NCBI GenBank assembly: GCA_003255025.1 | Contig: QANY01013420.1 | Span: 495,645 to 559,644, forward strand | Length of the DNA stretch: 64,000 bases | Origin: Datisca glomerata | Taxonomy: Eukaryota; Streptophyta; Magnoliopsida; Cucurbitales; Datiscaceae | Reading direction: 5' to 3' | Part shown: positions 24,019 through 36,579 of the stretch, piece after piece | How positions within the stretch are numbered: the first letter of the stretch is position 1 | Layout of the letters: every line of letters starts with the position of its first letter | Translations under genes and position numbers: made by a program | The notes under the pieces: generated by a model | What the model was told of the DNA's origin: nothing | Databases searched by the model: none | Seen by the model: only the letters and a program-made list of their open reading frames with translations

Positions 24019-26166
24019 TGTTGGTGGTCGCGACACGTGCGCGGCGGAAGCGTGTGGCTCGAGGCCATTAAAAAAAATAAACTTTAATAAAGATCGAGTC
24101 TTTTAATAAAATAAAACTTGTGCAACGCCACAATAACCAAATAAAAACTTTTTATTGAAAACTATTTTTCAATCAGTCATTGTCCATTATATATTTATTC
24201 TTTAAATCTACAACATACAAGGTTAGGAATTATATACCTCTTGTAGTATATATCAAGCGTCCTTGCAAAACCGATTGATTCTCCGTTCCAACGATCAATA
24301 GACTCTAAGATCCACACCAAGATCTTCCAAGTCAATCCTCTACGCACTAAGACATGTGTGAGCACGTAGAATAGTACAAGACACTTTTTCTGTCTCTAGA
24401 TATACTCAACACATGAGATATAGAGATTTGTTGAGAAGGGCTATAGTGAGATGATTCTCTAAAAGAAGACGATGATTATTCTTTCAGTGTTTTGATTAAC
24501 TATTAATCACAGAGAAAAATCACTCTCACACCAACTGTGTTCTCAAAACGATTTTTATGAATTGATGAACTAATTCATCAACTATGACCATTAGAATAAT
24601 ATCTGTATATTCTTTATATAATGGCGTATCATACTTTTTAGGGATAAACTAAAAAATATTCAATTATTATTATAGTGGGACCCACTACAAAATGTGCACA
24701 ACTGCAGTGTCACACGGCACCACTGCAGTGTCACACGGCACCACTGCAGTGTCACACGGCACCACTACAGTGTCGTGTGGCACTAAAGTGTTGCACCCCC
24801 ACTATTGTAGTGCCACGTGGCACTACAGTAATCCATGTTAATCTTTGATACTCAATGAGTGATTGAGAGCTTGACACGTGATAATTACTGTGAATTAAAT
24901 ATTTATTTTAATTAGATAAATATCTAGATATCACTTAATTTAAAATTAACATATCTGATTATACCTATAAACTAACTTATATATTTTTTCACAAATAATA
25001 TATTAAGTTGATTCAAATTATTATCTAATAGTAATTTAATTATCTAATTTCACAAATTAGATATTCGGTCTCACTTATCACTAATTAGAAAAATAATTGA
25101 TATATATATATATAATTCAATTAATTAATCACACATAATTATCTCATAATTATGTACTTTTCCTGAAATTTATGAACCATAGAATGTATTCATTTCGCAA
25201 GTTAGTCATTTTCTCATGTCTTGAAATATTCAGACTCTAGATTGTGTAGTACAGATGTGACTTGGGGATCATGGACCTATAATCCTAAGCTCTAATAAAC
25301 CAGATTATTATGAAACATAAAATGTATTTACAGAGTATTCTTATGTAGTCCACTGATATAATTATTTCATGTAATTTTGCCCTCCAATTATTAATTCGTA
25401 AATTAGAACTTGTCAAAATTATCATTTTACCCCTCTAAATACCTCTTGATCCTTAAGTACCATTAATCCACTAGTGAATGACTAATTTATAATCATATTA
25501 TAAATTCAAGCTCAATAATTATTCAGTTCTAGAAGTAACACTTAAAATAACCAATATACAATCTGTTAGAAAAACTTGAATTTCAAATGTTGCAAGATCG
25601 TATTCCCAGCCATTCACATCGTTGAATCTCCAAAACAAAAGTCATTGGTTTGTTTTATAAACAAACCTTACCGAGTGGATCAAAAGATCCAGTACACATG
25701 AATATGAGTTCATGACTACTCAGGATTCAGACTGATCTACATATGATCGTCGAATTTATGTGTATTAAATCTTTATGATAAATGGCACGTTAATAAAGAT
25801 ATTAATTCACATCAGTCCAGTCATATATAATCTCATTATATATAGTACATTCATTAAGATGTCTATACACATCAATGATCCGAATCTAGATCACACGCAT
25901 TCATAATGCTTAGTGAACCGTACTAGCAACTATTCATTAAAGATTTCATACTTTAATATGTTATTGACTATTTATTCATTATCTATGATCTTAATCCTCA
26001 CGTATTAATACAAGATGATAGTATCATTAATGAATATGAAATTTTCATATATTTATATAAATTATTCAACAATAATTTAAAAGAACAATTATAAGAAAAA
26101 TGTAATCCTCATTAAATTTGATATCAAAATGTTAATAAAAATGTTTTGAGAGCATAACCCCCAACA
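24019..26166 (-). repeat. Copia C 3' LTR (2148 bp)
   Basis: Aligns with 31077-33063. Relative to the other LTR it keeps about 185 bp (about 24335-24520, containing GACATGTGTGAGCACGTAG) and carries a 21-bp tandem expansion at 24701-24784. It lacks an AT-rich insert present near 32155-32245. Confidence 0.93.
24701..24784. repeat. 21-bp tandem repeat inside the LTR
   Basis: Three identical and one diverged copy of ACTGCAGTGTCACACGGCAC(C). The partner LTR (31600-31640) has only one recognisable copy. The words are near-palindromic with the following GTGCCACGTGGCAC. Confidence 0.9.
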
Positions 26167-26184
26167 ATCTTCCACTTTCCCTAA
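26167..26184 (-). other. Copia C polypurine tract
   Basis: Minus strand AGGGAAAGTGGAAGAT directly abuts the LTR start TGTTGG. Confidence 0.85.
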
Positions 26185-26199
26185 AGCAAATGTGGCATT

Positions 26200-28760
26200 T
26201 ATCTCAATCCCATGTTTCTAGTCATGTGTCTTGGTAAATGAGTCAGCCAGATTCTGATACAATGTTTTCTCCATTACAGTCAAAGCCAGATTCTGATCCA
26301 ACAATCTCTTCATAACAATTAGATCACCTCGGTCTATGACCCAGACGTGACTTTCGACTAACCTTATATGATTCCTAATCAGTATATCTAGTACGATTCA
26401 GGTCTTCTCCTGAATAAACAAGTATATAGTTTCTTGTTCTCCTAATATATTTGAGAATATGCTACTGCAATCTAATGTTCCAAACATGTATCTGATTGAT
26501 AACGACTAACAATTCCACAATATAACAGATGTTCGGGCTTGTACACAACATGGCATACATGAAACTTCCAACTGCTGAAGCATAAGAAATCTTTCTCATA
26601 TCCTCTTCCTCCTGAGGTGTCTTAGGATATTGTTTCTTGCAGAGGACAATTTCATGTATGGTCGGTAGTTGACCTTTGTTAGAATTCTTCATAGAGAATC
26701 TTTCTAGCACTTCATGGTCCTTATCAATATAAGATGCCTGAGAAAGGGCCAAGAGCTTGTTCTTTATATTTCTTAGGATTTGGATGCCCAGAATATAATT
26801 CGCTTCTCCCAAATCTTTCATTTGGAATTTCTCAACTAACCATATATTTACCTTTGACAAAGTTTCATGAACATAAAGAACTAAAAAGATGTCTATATTA
26901 TCTTTGATCTAGATGCTTGATTTAGTGCGTAAATGGATTTAAACAACTTGCATATTTTCTAATCTTACCCCTTTGGTACGAACTCTTCTAGATGCATCAT
27001 ATAGATGTTTTCTTCAAGAGAGTTATTCTGAAAAGCTATCTTGATGTCCATTTACCATATCTCATAGTCAAAACTAGCGGTTATGGATAAAATGATGTAA
27101 ATGGATTTTAGCATGGCCACATGGGAGAATGTTCTTCATAATCGACTCATTCCCTTTATGTATAGCCATTGGTTACTAACCGTGCCTTGAAAATCTCTAC
27201 TTTCCCATTTGCACATCATTTCTTCTTGAATATCCGTTTACATCCGATGGACCTGATATCTTCAGGTGGATCTACAAGTTCCAGACGGAATTGGAATACA
27301 TAGATTCCATTTTCTGGTTCATGGCATCTTGCCATTTCTCATTTTTAGGATCATCCATTGCTTCTTCATAAAATAATGAATCTTTTTTATCAGTGTCTGA
27401 CACTAGGACACGTGCCTCTAGTTCGTAGCGAACTGATTGTCTCATAATCCTCCAACTACGATGTTGCACCAGGGGTTTCCTTTGCATGAATTGTGGTTTC
27501 TCTTATTTGTCGTTTATAAGTAGAAATTGAAAGTGGTCTGATCTCATCAATCACTAATTTCTCGAGAACTACTTTGCTTCGAGGTTTGTAGTTTTTCATA
27601 TAGTCATGTTTAAGGAATGTGGCATTTGTCGATACAATCAACTTTTGATCCTTGTGACTATAAAAGTGGCCACCTCTAGTCTCGAGAGCATGGCCAACGA
27701 ATATGCATACTTCAGACCTTGAATCTAACTTTTCAGTCTTGGATTTAAGAACGTGACTTGGAAACCCCCATATACAGAAATGATGTAACCTACGTTTGGA
27801 GCCATTCCGTAACTCTGATGTGTCTTGCTTACCACCTTAAAATGCACTACATTCAAAATGTATGTAGTCGTGTGTAATGCATATCCCCAAAATAAGTGGT
27901 AGTGATTAGTAACTTAACATCGACCTAACCATATCCAATAAGGTATAGTTTATCCTTTTCTGAAAAATCATTTTGCTGTGACGTTCCAGGTGTTGTGAGT
28001 TGGAATAGGATTCCATACTCCAGCAAGTAATCCTTGAATTCTAAATCCAAGTATTCACCACATCGATCTTATTGAAGGGTTTTGAATGATTTACCTAATT
28101 ATTTTTCAGCTTCAGCTTTGAAGTCTTTAAACTTTTCCAAAAGTTTCAGACTTTCTTTACATTTGGTAAGTATAATCATATCTTGAGTAATCGTCAATAA
28201 AAGTGACAAAATACTCATACCCATCTCTAGCTTGTACATTGATCGGTCCACATATATCATTATGCACTAGCTCAAGTGGTTCCTTGGATTTTTGTCCCTT
28301 TCCAGAGAAATGTCTTTTGGTCATTTTACCCTCGAGACAGGATTAACCAACAGTAATAATTTCAACATTTAGTTCTCTCAAAGCACCATGCTTTGCTAAC
28401 CCATTTAACTTATCTAAATTAATATGTCCCAACCTAAGATGCCAAAGGTATGTGTTATCATCATCATGAGAGACTCTTTGTCGTTTGTTACTTTTAGATT
28501 TACAACTTTAAATAATTCATAATTATAATTTAACGCGCGTTCATTCAGTTTAAACATATACAATCCGTTTATAACTTTAGCATGACAAATATTGAATCCA
28601 TTCTTATAAAATAATAAGCTATTTATTAATAAAAGAAACTTCTAATAACTGTTCTTGTAAAAATGAAAGAAAATCAAATTTCTCAAAAATTCATGAATAT
28701 TATAAACATGGTTCAAAACTAAATAATTTTACCCAAAAAGTAAATGGATTGTCCCTAATA
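26200..28760 (-). pseudogene. Copia C pol
   Basis: From right to left: NGLYMFKLNERALNYNYELF (about 28565-28505) and the GAG-pre-integrase tail; integrase GALRELNVEIITV, CLEGKMTKRHFSGKG (about 28345-28300), DICGPINVQARDGYEYF and FIDDYSRY (about 28265-28180), CGEYLDLEFKDYLLEYG (about 28060-28010); a linker with EAMDDPKNEKWQDAMNQ (about 27365-27315); RT FQMKDLGEANYILGIQILRN (about 26825-26765), LALSQASYIDKD and KTPQEEEDMRKISYASAVGS (about 26620-26560). The canonical RT active site YVDD reads YVHE (about 26870-26858). Stops and frameshifts occur throughout. Confidence 0.9.
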
Positions 28761-28779
28761 CTTTAGCTGACACGAGCAC

Positions 28780-29156
28780 ACTTCACTAGCACAGAAGTAC
28801 CATTTCCATCTTAGTCGTCAAATAGCTCCTAGTGGCTTCATGACGACTTTGATCAGACTACTTTCCAAACATCGCATGTAGAGATTCCATAATCTCATAG
28901 GTAGTCTCCATGCTTTCATGATTAGTTCTCAGAACATCATTCATCCTTACAAGCATGTAGCACTTCGCCTTGCTGTTTGATATAATCCAAGCATCATATT
29001 TGTCCTTAACATTTTTAGGGGCATTAGCAGCGGGCTCCTCAAGAGATTCCTCAACATTAAGTTCATATTTGATTTCCAGCGTATGAGTATGAAATTATCA
29101 CCACTCAATTTCTCAAGAGCGAGTAAAGCAGTAACAGGGTTGCTCATGATAGGCAT
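28780..29156 (-). pseudogene. Copia C gag (N-terminal part)
   Basis: Opens at 29156 with MPIMSNPVTALLALEKLSGD and continues RWKSNMNLMLRN, then in other frames KARCYMLVRMNDVLRT-type and MESLHAMFGK-type sequence (about 28965-28855), a UBN2 copia gag. The middle and the CCHC region are lost before 28780. Confidence 0.85.
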
Positions 29157-31062
29157 AATAATGATAATTAAAATTTAAACATACAAGATTCCATATAATT
29201 GATAAATATCTAGAATTTGAAAAGTAAACGTGATAAACTCACAAATTTAACAATCACTAATCACGATAAAATAACTCAATGATTAATGTGTTGCCTTAGG
29301 GTCAGTCAGATTAACCTCATCTTGTCTATGATACATTCTCATCCTTATTAATTAAAACTTAAATTATCTCTTTTTTTTTAAAATAAGGTCTCGCTTGTTC
29401 GATCAAATAACAATTACCACATGAAAGCTTAATTGTGTCTTTGTGAGTGTAACCCATCATTTCAGATTCCATGATTTCTTTTAGAATATGCCGCCTTAGG
29501 GTCAAAGCTAAAGTACATCACTTCCTCCTATCTTCTTAAGAAGTCCAACCGTGGTATTGATACAGCTCAAAACCTTCCTTAGAGGAGTGAAAACAAAGCC
29601 ATCTCGTGGCCCTTACTGCACCTCACAATGTTGTACTTAAGATGGAGACCATATGTTGCATTGACATGTCAACATTCTCCCACTCATTATTTTAGGATTA
29701 TGTGTTTCTATTTTAACTAATCAATTAATTATAAATTAATCATTGTTTAAAATAATAACTCTATAAATATTTAATAATCAGTTATGTCAATATCATTGGT
29801 CTAAGATCATTTTAACCTTCTAAAGCGCCTAAGTCATAATTAGATGAACTTAGATTAACTAATTAATTATATTCATCAAACTTAAATAAAACTCTTTTAC
29901 TAAAATCGGTTATTCTAAAGATTACTATAACCCTTAGCGTGGTATGATTACAAAGTTTTAACTAATTAAAACCTAGCAATTTACATGCAATTGATTTCAC
30001 AAAACAATCCATTTAACCATATTAGGACAATACTAATAAATCATGTTTTCACATATGAGATGCATAATCAAATAAAACTGTGTGAAAATTTCATGTATGT
30101 CATGTGATCGACAATGTATAGACATGTTATCAAACATAACAATTAAACAATTATTTAAAAATTAAATAAAATAATAGTGGATCGAGTGACTATTGAGTAT
30201 TTTTAAATTATAACTCTTGAAATAAAAAAATAATATTATAAAACGGACTTCAAGAATACATATTTCTCAAATATTGTATTCTCCTCTTGATGTCCATCTT
30301 TGTAATCTTCAATCTTTGAATAAAATCTTATTTAATTAGGAAAACTATTTTTTAAATTAAAATTTATTTCTATAATTATCTCTTTAAAAATAGTTGACTT
30401 TGACTTAGTCAAATAAAGCACTTTATTTGATTTGATCAAACCTGTGCCAACTTAATCAACCTGTTAATTTCTAACTTTCATAAAACTAAAAATTATTTAT
30501 TAATTTTAAAATTACATTAATTTCAAAATTTAAAAGGATAATTGATTTACATAATGGTTTATAAAACTCTACAGTGATATGATTGGTTGATATTAGGGTT
30601 TGTGCAAAACTTTCCTAAATGTGACAACAATTGCCACTGGCCGCCATCACCGTCGGATCCGAAACAGTAAATTCTAGTGATATTGTCAGTGAGCTTTAAT
30701 TGGCGGCGCCAGCACCAGAAATCCAAATTCTGGTGCTAGCACCAGAATTCTAAAATAATTCCTATTTTTCCCTCCATCGTTCGTCTCATGTGTTTTTCAT
30801 CTTTTTGCAATCAGAATAATTACAATAAATATTCAAAATAAAATTACAAAAGTTTTTACGCCTCAAAACGGCTTACACGAGAATCAAGAATTAAGAAAAA
30901 TTAAAAGAACAAATTCTAATCCAATAATCCCGATATAATTAACGATCCATTATTTTTCATACATTCAAAAAATATAACCATCCATCCATTCATACATATC
31001 TCATATCATATGAATAATGCAAGAAAATCACATAGCATTTAAGATATAAATATATAAAGATC
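29157..31062 (-). other. Copia C untranslated leader
   Basis: About 1.9 kb between PBS and gag start. It is AT-rich with no ORF. 30700-30755 holds a small inverted/direct motif (CACCAGAA, TTCTGGTGCTAGCACCAGAA). Confidence 0.7.
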
Positions 31063-31074
31063 GCTCTGATAGCA
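31063..31074 (-). other. Copia C primer-binding site
   Basis: Minus strand TGCTATCAGAGC, one mismatch from the initiator tRNA-Met complement TGGTATCAGAGC, 2 nt inside the 5' LTR. Confidence 0.85.
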
Positions 31075-31076
31075 TT

Positions 31077-33063
31077 TGTTGGTGGTCGCGCGCGTGCGCG
31101 GCGGAAACGTGTGGCTCGAGGCCATTAAAATATAAACTTTTATTAAAGATCAAATATTTTAATAAAATAAAACTTGCGCAACGACACGATAACCAAATAA
31201 TTTTTTCTATTGAAATCTCTTTTTCAATCAATGATGATCCATTTTATATGTGTATACATTAAATCAACAACATACAAGGTTAGGAATCATATACATTTGT
31301 AGTCTATATCAAGCGTTCTTGCAAAATCGATCGATCCTCCATCCCACGAAACTGTTCCAACGATCAGTAGAGTCTGAGATCCGCACCAAGTTCTTCCAAG
31401 TCACAGAGAAAATCACTTTAACACCAACTGTGTTCTCAAAATGATTTTTTTATGAACTGATGAATTAATTCATCAACTGTGGCCATTAGAATAATACATA
31501 TATATTTTCTATATAATGGCGTATCATATTTTTTAGGGATAAACTGAAATAATATTTAATTATAAAATTACCAATTGTAATGGGATTCACTGTAATTGTA
31601 CACAACTGTAGTACAACACGGCACTGCAGTGTGCCGTGAGATAGCACAGTGTTGCGCCCCGACTACTGTAGTGACACGTAGCACTACAGTAGTCCATGTC
31701 AATTTCTAATACACAATCAGTGATTGACACGTGATAATTACTGTGAATTAAGTATTTATTTTAATCTGATAAATATCTTAATATCCGTTAATTCAAAATT
31801 AATATATATGATTATCTCTATCAACTAACTTATCTATTATTTCACAAACAACATATTTAGTTGATTCAAATTATTATCTAATAATAATTTAATTATCTAA
31901 TTCCACAAATTAGATATTCTCTCTCACTTATCAATAACTAGAAAAATAATCGATAATTATATATATATATATAATTTAATTAATTAATTAAGCACACATA
32001 ATTATCTCATAATTATGTACGTACCCAGAATAAAAATCTTTTCCGCAAATCAGTCTTTTCTCATATCCTGAAATATTCATACCCTAGACTACGTAGTTCA
32101 GAGGTGACTTGGGGACCATGAGCCCATAATCTTAAGCTTTAGTAAACCAGATTATTAATTAAACTCTTTAATTAAATAATCTTATTTAGTAATTATATTA
32201 TTACTCCACTATAAATATGGAATTGAACTCTTAGTGATTATAGAATGTATTTACAGAGTATTCTCATTTAGTCCACTAATATAATCATTTCATGTAGTTT
32301 TATCCTCCAATTATTGGTTAGTAAATTAGAGCTGGTCAAAATTATCGTCTTACCACCCATTTACTTCTTGATCTTAAGTACTATTAATCCAATAGTCAAT
32401 GGCTAATTTATTATCTTATTATAAATTTGAACTCAATAATCATTCAGTTCTAGAATTAACATTTAAAAGAATCAGTATACAATCTGTTAGGAAAACTTGG
32501 ATTCTAAATCTTGCAAGATCATGTCTCCAAAACAAAAGTCACTAACTTATTTTACAAACAAACACTAACAAGTAAATCAAAAGATCCAGTAGACATGAAT
32601 ATGAGTTCATGACTATTCAAGATTCAGGCTGATCTACATATGATCATCGAATTGATGTGTATTAAATCTTTATGATAAACGGCATGTTAATGAAGGTATT
32701 AAAACATCGGTCCAGTCATATATAATCTCATTATATAAAGTACATTCACTAAGATGTCTATACCCATCAATGATTTGAATCTAGATCACATGCATTTATA
32801 ATGTTTAGTGAACCGTATTAGCAACCATTCATTAAAGATTCCATACTTTAATATGTTGCTAACAATTTTTTTCCATTATTTATGATTTTAATCATCTCAT
32901 ACTACTAAAAAATTATAGTCTCATTAATGAATATGAAATTTTCAAATATTTATATAAATTATTCAACAATAATTTAAAAGAACAATTATAAGAAAAATAT
33001 AATCTTCATTAAATTTTATATCAAAATGTCAATACACATGTTTTGAGACTATAACCCCCAACA
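31077..33063 (-). repeat. Copia C 5' LTR (1987 bp)
   Basis: Aligns with 24019-26166. It lacks the segment corresponding to about 24335-24520 (join near 31402) and carries an extra AT-rich insert near 32155-32245. Confidence 0.93.
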
Positions 33064-33645
33064 ATTTCTAGTTCCACTCACACCTCAAGCATTTTAGTTG
33101 ACTATGTTTAGCAAATGACCCTGAAATTTTAGTTAAAGATTTGAACTTTTACTCTTCCACCACAATAATAAGAAACATGAGGATGAGAACCTCCATGAGG
33201 ACCGAACCTACCACGATCGTAGTTCGGAGTGGTACCGCCCAAAGTGGCGATTGGGCTGTCATTGGTTCTCGTTTTTAGCTAACATAAATTTAACGGATGG
33301 GTATGGGATTGTAAAATTAGACCCCTAGAAGTCTAATTAGGAAAGAAGTCTAATTAGAAAAGAAGTCTAATTAGGAAAGAAGTCTAATTTTATAAAAGAT
33401 TTAGTCTAGGATCTAATTTAACAAAAAAGACCAATGGGTATGAGTATCGTCATTCATAACTCATATTTAGTGTGGGTGTCATTTTTAAATTTAAATGGGA
33501 TATTAGCGTTTTTTTAGAAAAACTACACAAATGTCATTGTAGTTTTCCCTTTATTTTTTATTTTGGTCAAATTCTACCTACTATGATTACAGGGGAATGG
33601 AAAAGGTGAAATTGCCATTGCTAGGAGTTGAGCTTGGAAAGAAGA
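33064..33645. other. Spacer with possible gag scrap and an 18-bp repeat
   Basis: 33064-33240 read on the minus strand includes NYDRGRFGPHGGSHPH, resembling the Arg/Gly-rich end of a copia gag. 33325-33400 holds three to four imperfect copies of GTCTAATTAGGAAAGAA. The rest is AT-rich with nothing recognisable. Confidence 0.5.
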
Positions 33646-34527
33646 TGATAGGAACCCACTAGGAGACCTGTCCTAGGAATCCAATAATAATGATACTTCA
33701 AGAACTCAATGATTAATTTTAAATAAGAAGAAATCTCGACCCATTTTATATGACACAAAAGAACCGTAGGTATTAGAAATAAGACCCAAATTGATGTTTC
33801 GAAAAGAACCAAAGGTATGGTTTAGACGTTACACTCAAGAACAAGAAGGAAAAATGGGTGATAAGTCTACGTTTCAGACACCACAAGAATATTATTGATA
33901 AGTCTGAAAAGTTCTAAGAAAAATCAAAGAGAAAACTCTCATAAAGAAATTATATTCATCAAAGTTGTTTAATACATTGTGAAACCATTCTTAAATAGAA
34001 AAACTAGAAGTCTAAAGAGTTCTAAAGTGTTTAAATAACCTAAAGTAAATTTAAAAGATATAAAAATATAAATTGTAATAAATAAGGAACTTGTAATCCA
34101 CCCAAAAGACTCATATTGGTTGTCCTCTTCTAGGTTAAGATTGCCAATGTGTCTTGCTTCCTTGTTATCATTTAAAATATCATGTCATGCTCCATGTGGA
34201 CTGTCATAATGAACGTCACATCATACTCCAAGTGGAATGCCATGGATGTCACGTCATCTCCATATGGGTTGTCATGTTAGACGTCATGTCATGCTCTATG
34301 TAGGTTGTCCTATTTGAGGCGACGTAATGCTCCATGTAGGTCATAAGGTTGACAAGTCCATCTTCTCCTTTTCCAAACTTAGATATCACCATACTTGTTT
34401 AGGCCTCCACTTGCTTCACTATGCCATTAACTATTTTAGCCATCCTCTTTGCTCTAACTTTTTTGATTGGACCGCTTGATACTTTAAGTGGATCCATCCA
34501 TTGAGCTAGTGAGACCAGATCCTCATA
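33646..34527 (-). repeat. TR-GAG 3' LTR
   Basis: From TGATAGGAACCCAC to GATCCTCATA. It matches 36580-37465, including GGTTGTCCTCTTCTAGG and the repeated CATGTCATGCTCCATGT tract. The LTR start reads TTATGAGG instead of TGATGAGG on the minus strand. Confidence 0.9.
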
Positions 34528-35595
34528 ACTCCCTCCCTTTTGAGAAATATTTATCCTTAAATCGTCTCTTTGTTTTCCATGGCTGGTCGATTTTGACTTT
34601 TGCTCGATTTTTGTGGCCAACTTCTCTTCATTCTCCGCATAGCTTGGTTTCCATGGGGAACAACTCGAGCTTACGTGTGTACGTGTACCACCCCTCCTTT
34701 TGGGTTGCTGCTCAACTTTTATGTCCATGTGCACCATATCTTCCACCTCTACATAATTTTACATCTCCACCCAATCAAGAATTTCTCGGTTCAAACCAGC
34801 AAAAACCTAGCCCTAGTGGCCTCTCGGTCTTCTTTTATATTAGCCCTTATCATAGCCATCTTCATCTCCTTAAAATAATCTTTGACACATTGGCTACCTT
34901 GAGTGAGACCTTGCAGCTTTCGATACAAGTCTCGATAGTAATGGTATGGACAAACCGTCTCCTCTTCACGGTTTTCAAGTCTCCCAAGTCTCTATAAAAC
35001 GCTCTCTATTTCTCCTTATAATTTTCATCAGTTGATCCCACCAATCAATAGCATAATTAATAAATTCAACAATAGCAAGTTTTACCTTTTTATGCTTGGA
35101 ATAATGATGACAATCGAACATGAGCTCCATCCTCTTTTCCCATTTTAAATACACATTTGGATCTGGTTTACCTTAAAATTAAGGTACCTTAAGTTTAATG
35201 CTTCCCAAATTTCTATCTACAAAATAATCATTGGCTCGGTTACTACCATGGAATTGATTTTCTCGCATTCTCCCTCTACCAAAATGGTGACCTTCTCTTC
35301 CTCCTCCTCTAGGCATGACCCTGTAAACAATTATATCATCATCCTCCTCATTATAATCAAAATCTTGATCTTCCAAGTTATCAACTTGAGGTATTCGATT
35401 TCTACCTTCTTTTCACCCTTCGTTCTGATTTGGTGTTGCTCTTTCAACTGTTTGCAACCTTACATCCATACGCTCTAATGCGTCCCACATGGCCTCCTTA
35501 TTTTGATTAAAACGTGCAAACTCTCCTCATTGATAATCATGTAGCATAGCTTCATGAACATGATCAACATCATTATCTCCATTTTGATTTGACAT
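34399..35595 (-). pseudogene. Gypsy-type gag in the TR-GAG element
   Basis: Minus strand start MSNQNGDNDVDHVHEAML (35595). It then has an acidic stretch DQDFDYNEEDDD (about 35372-35335) and an Arg/Gly/His tract (RGGGREGHHFGRGRMRE), followed by SIKLKVP, the retrotransposon gag core (KWEKRMELMFDCHHYSKHKK, about 35145-35085; KLAIVEFINYAIDWWDQL, about 35080-35025) and, after breaks, LEDMVHMDIKVEQQPKRRGG (about 34750-34690). The ORF runs on through the PPT into the LTR and stops at 34399. Several stops and a missing middle make it defective. Confidence 0.85.
34528..34541 (-). other. TR-GAG polypurine tract
   Basis: Minus strand AAAAGGGAGGGAGT abuts the LTR and is also read through by the gag ORF. 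Confidence 0.8.
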
Positions 35596-35944
35596 TGCTG
35601 CAATAGAGTGTTAGAAATAGAGAAATAAATATCGTCAAGGACCTCACCAACACTCCATCTCGTGTTGACACTTAAAAGATTGAGGTTCACTCAATTTCTC
35701 TCGTGTTTCACTCAATATAATCAGTTTTTACCCTATGATTTTCTCACTCTTGCATTTTACGACTCTTAGTTTTCGCTTTCGGTTCATGATCAAACTAACA
35801 AACGAATCTGAAATTTTCAAGCAACAACTAAAAGGCTTAAACAAATCAAACACTATGAGAATATAAGGAAATGAAACAATTAAGGGATAAAATTTGAGAT
35901 AAAAAAAAAGTTCAACTTATGCTATCTTTGTTTTTTCTTTTTTT

Positions 35945-36230
35945 ACAGAGGATAAAATAGGATAAGATAAGATAAGGATAATATAATGTAAGATAAGTAT
36001 AAGATAAGATGAGATGAGATGAGATAAGAACAAATATGATAAGATAAGACAATGATAAGATAAGAAAAGAAAATATGAGATAAGAAACAATATGATAAGA
36101 TAAGATAGGGCAATGATAATATAAGATGAGATGAGATAAAAAAAGATAAGATAATTTATAACAAGATGATAAATGATATGATAAAATGAGATAAGATATG
36201 ATATGCAAAGATATGATGAGATAAGATAAG
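35945..36230. repeat. GATAA-rich degenerate microsatellite in the leader
   Basis: Nearly 300 bp of GATAA/GATGA/GATAT words (AAGATAAGATAAGAT). It lies between the PBS and the gag start of the TR-GAG element. The reverse ORF 35912-36208 is its low-complexity translation. Confidence 0.9.
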
Positions 36231-36565
36231 ATGATAGGATTATATCTTTAATTTAAAGTTCAAATTCAGATTTGTAAAAGATAGACATGATATGGGATAA
36301 GTTGATAGCTAAAGATAGAAAATTCAAATTTAAAATTTGAAATTCTGATTTTTTAGATGAACCTGCGCATAAAAAATTAAACCCATTGGGAAGTGGAACC
36401 TAGCTTTGTAATTGATGTACAGATTGTAGGTCTCAAAAATCCATTCGATTTGATATGCAATAATAATTATTTCAACACCCAGATCAAAATATGATCATTT
36501 TTCAGCACTACCATCAAAATCAGGAAAAACAAATCAGAATTGAATCTGACTCTAGAGAACCAAAA

Positions 36566-36577
36566 GCTCTGATACCA
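36566..36577 (-). other. TR-GAG primer-binding site
   Basis: Minus strand TGGTATCAGAGC, a perfect match to the initiator tRNA-Met complement, 2 nt from the LTR. Confidence 0.92.
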
Positions 36578-36579
36578 AA

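Larger units (their letters stand above)
24019..33063 (-). mobile_element. Ty1/copia LTR retrotransposon C (about 9 kb, dead)
   Basis: Two long LTRs (2148 and 1987 bp), both starting TGTTGG and ending CCAACA, are flanked by a possible 5-bp TSD (ATATC at 24014-24018, ATTTC at 33064-33068; 4 of 5). PBS and PPT are in the right places for minus-strand transcription. Pol domain motifs suggest the Tork/TAR side of copia. The internal region has a 1.9-kb untranslated leader and degraded gag-pol. Confidence 0.93.

Noticed and set aside
34488..34997. 169-codon plus ORF
   Set aside because: Antisense shadow of the TR-GAG gag remnant; no domain on the plus strand.
35912..36208. 98-codon minus ORF of Leu/Ile/Ser/Tyr repeats
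   Set aside because: Low-complexity translation of the GATAA tract; apparent membrane character is an artefact.
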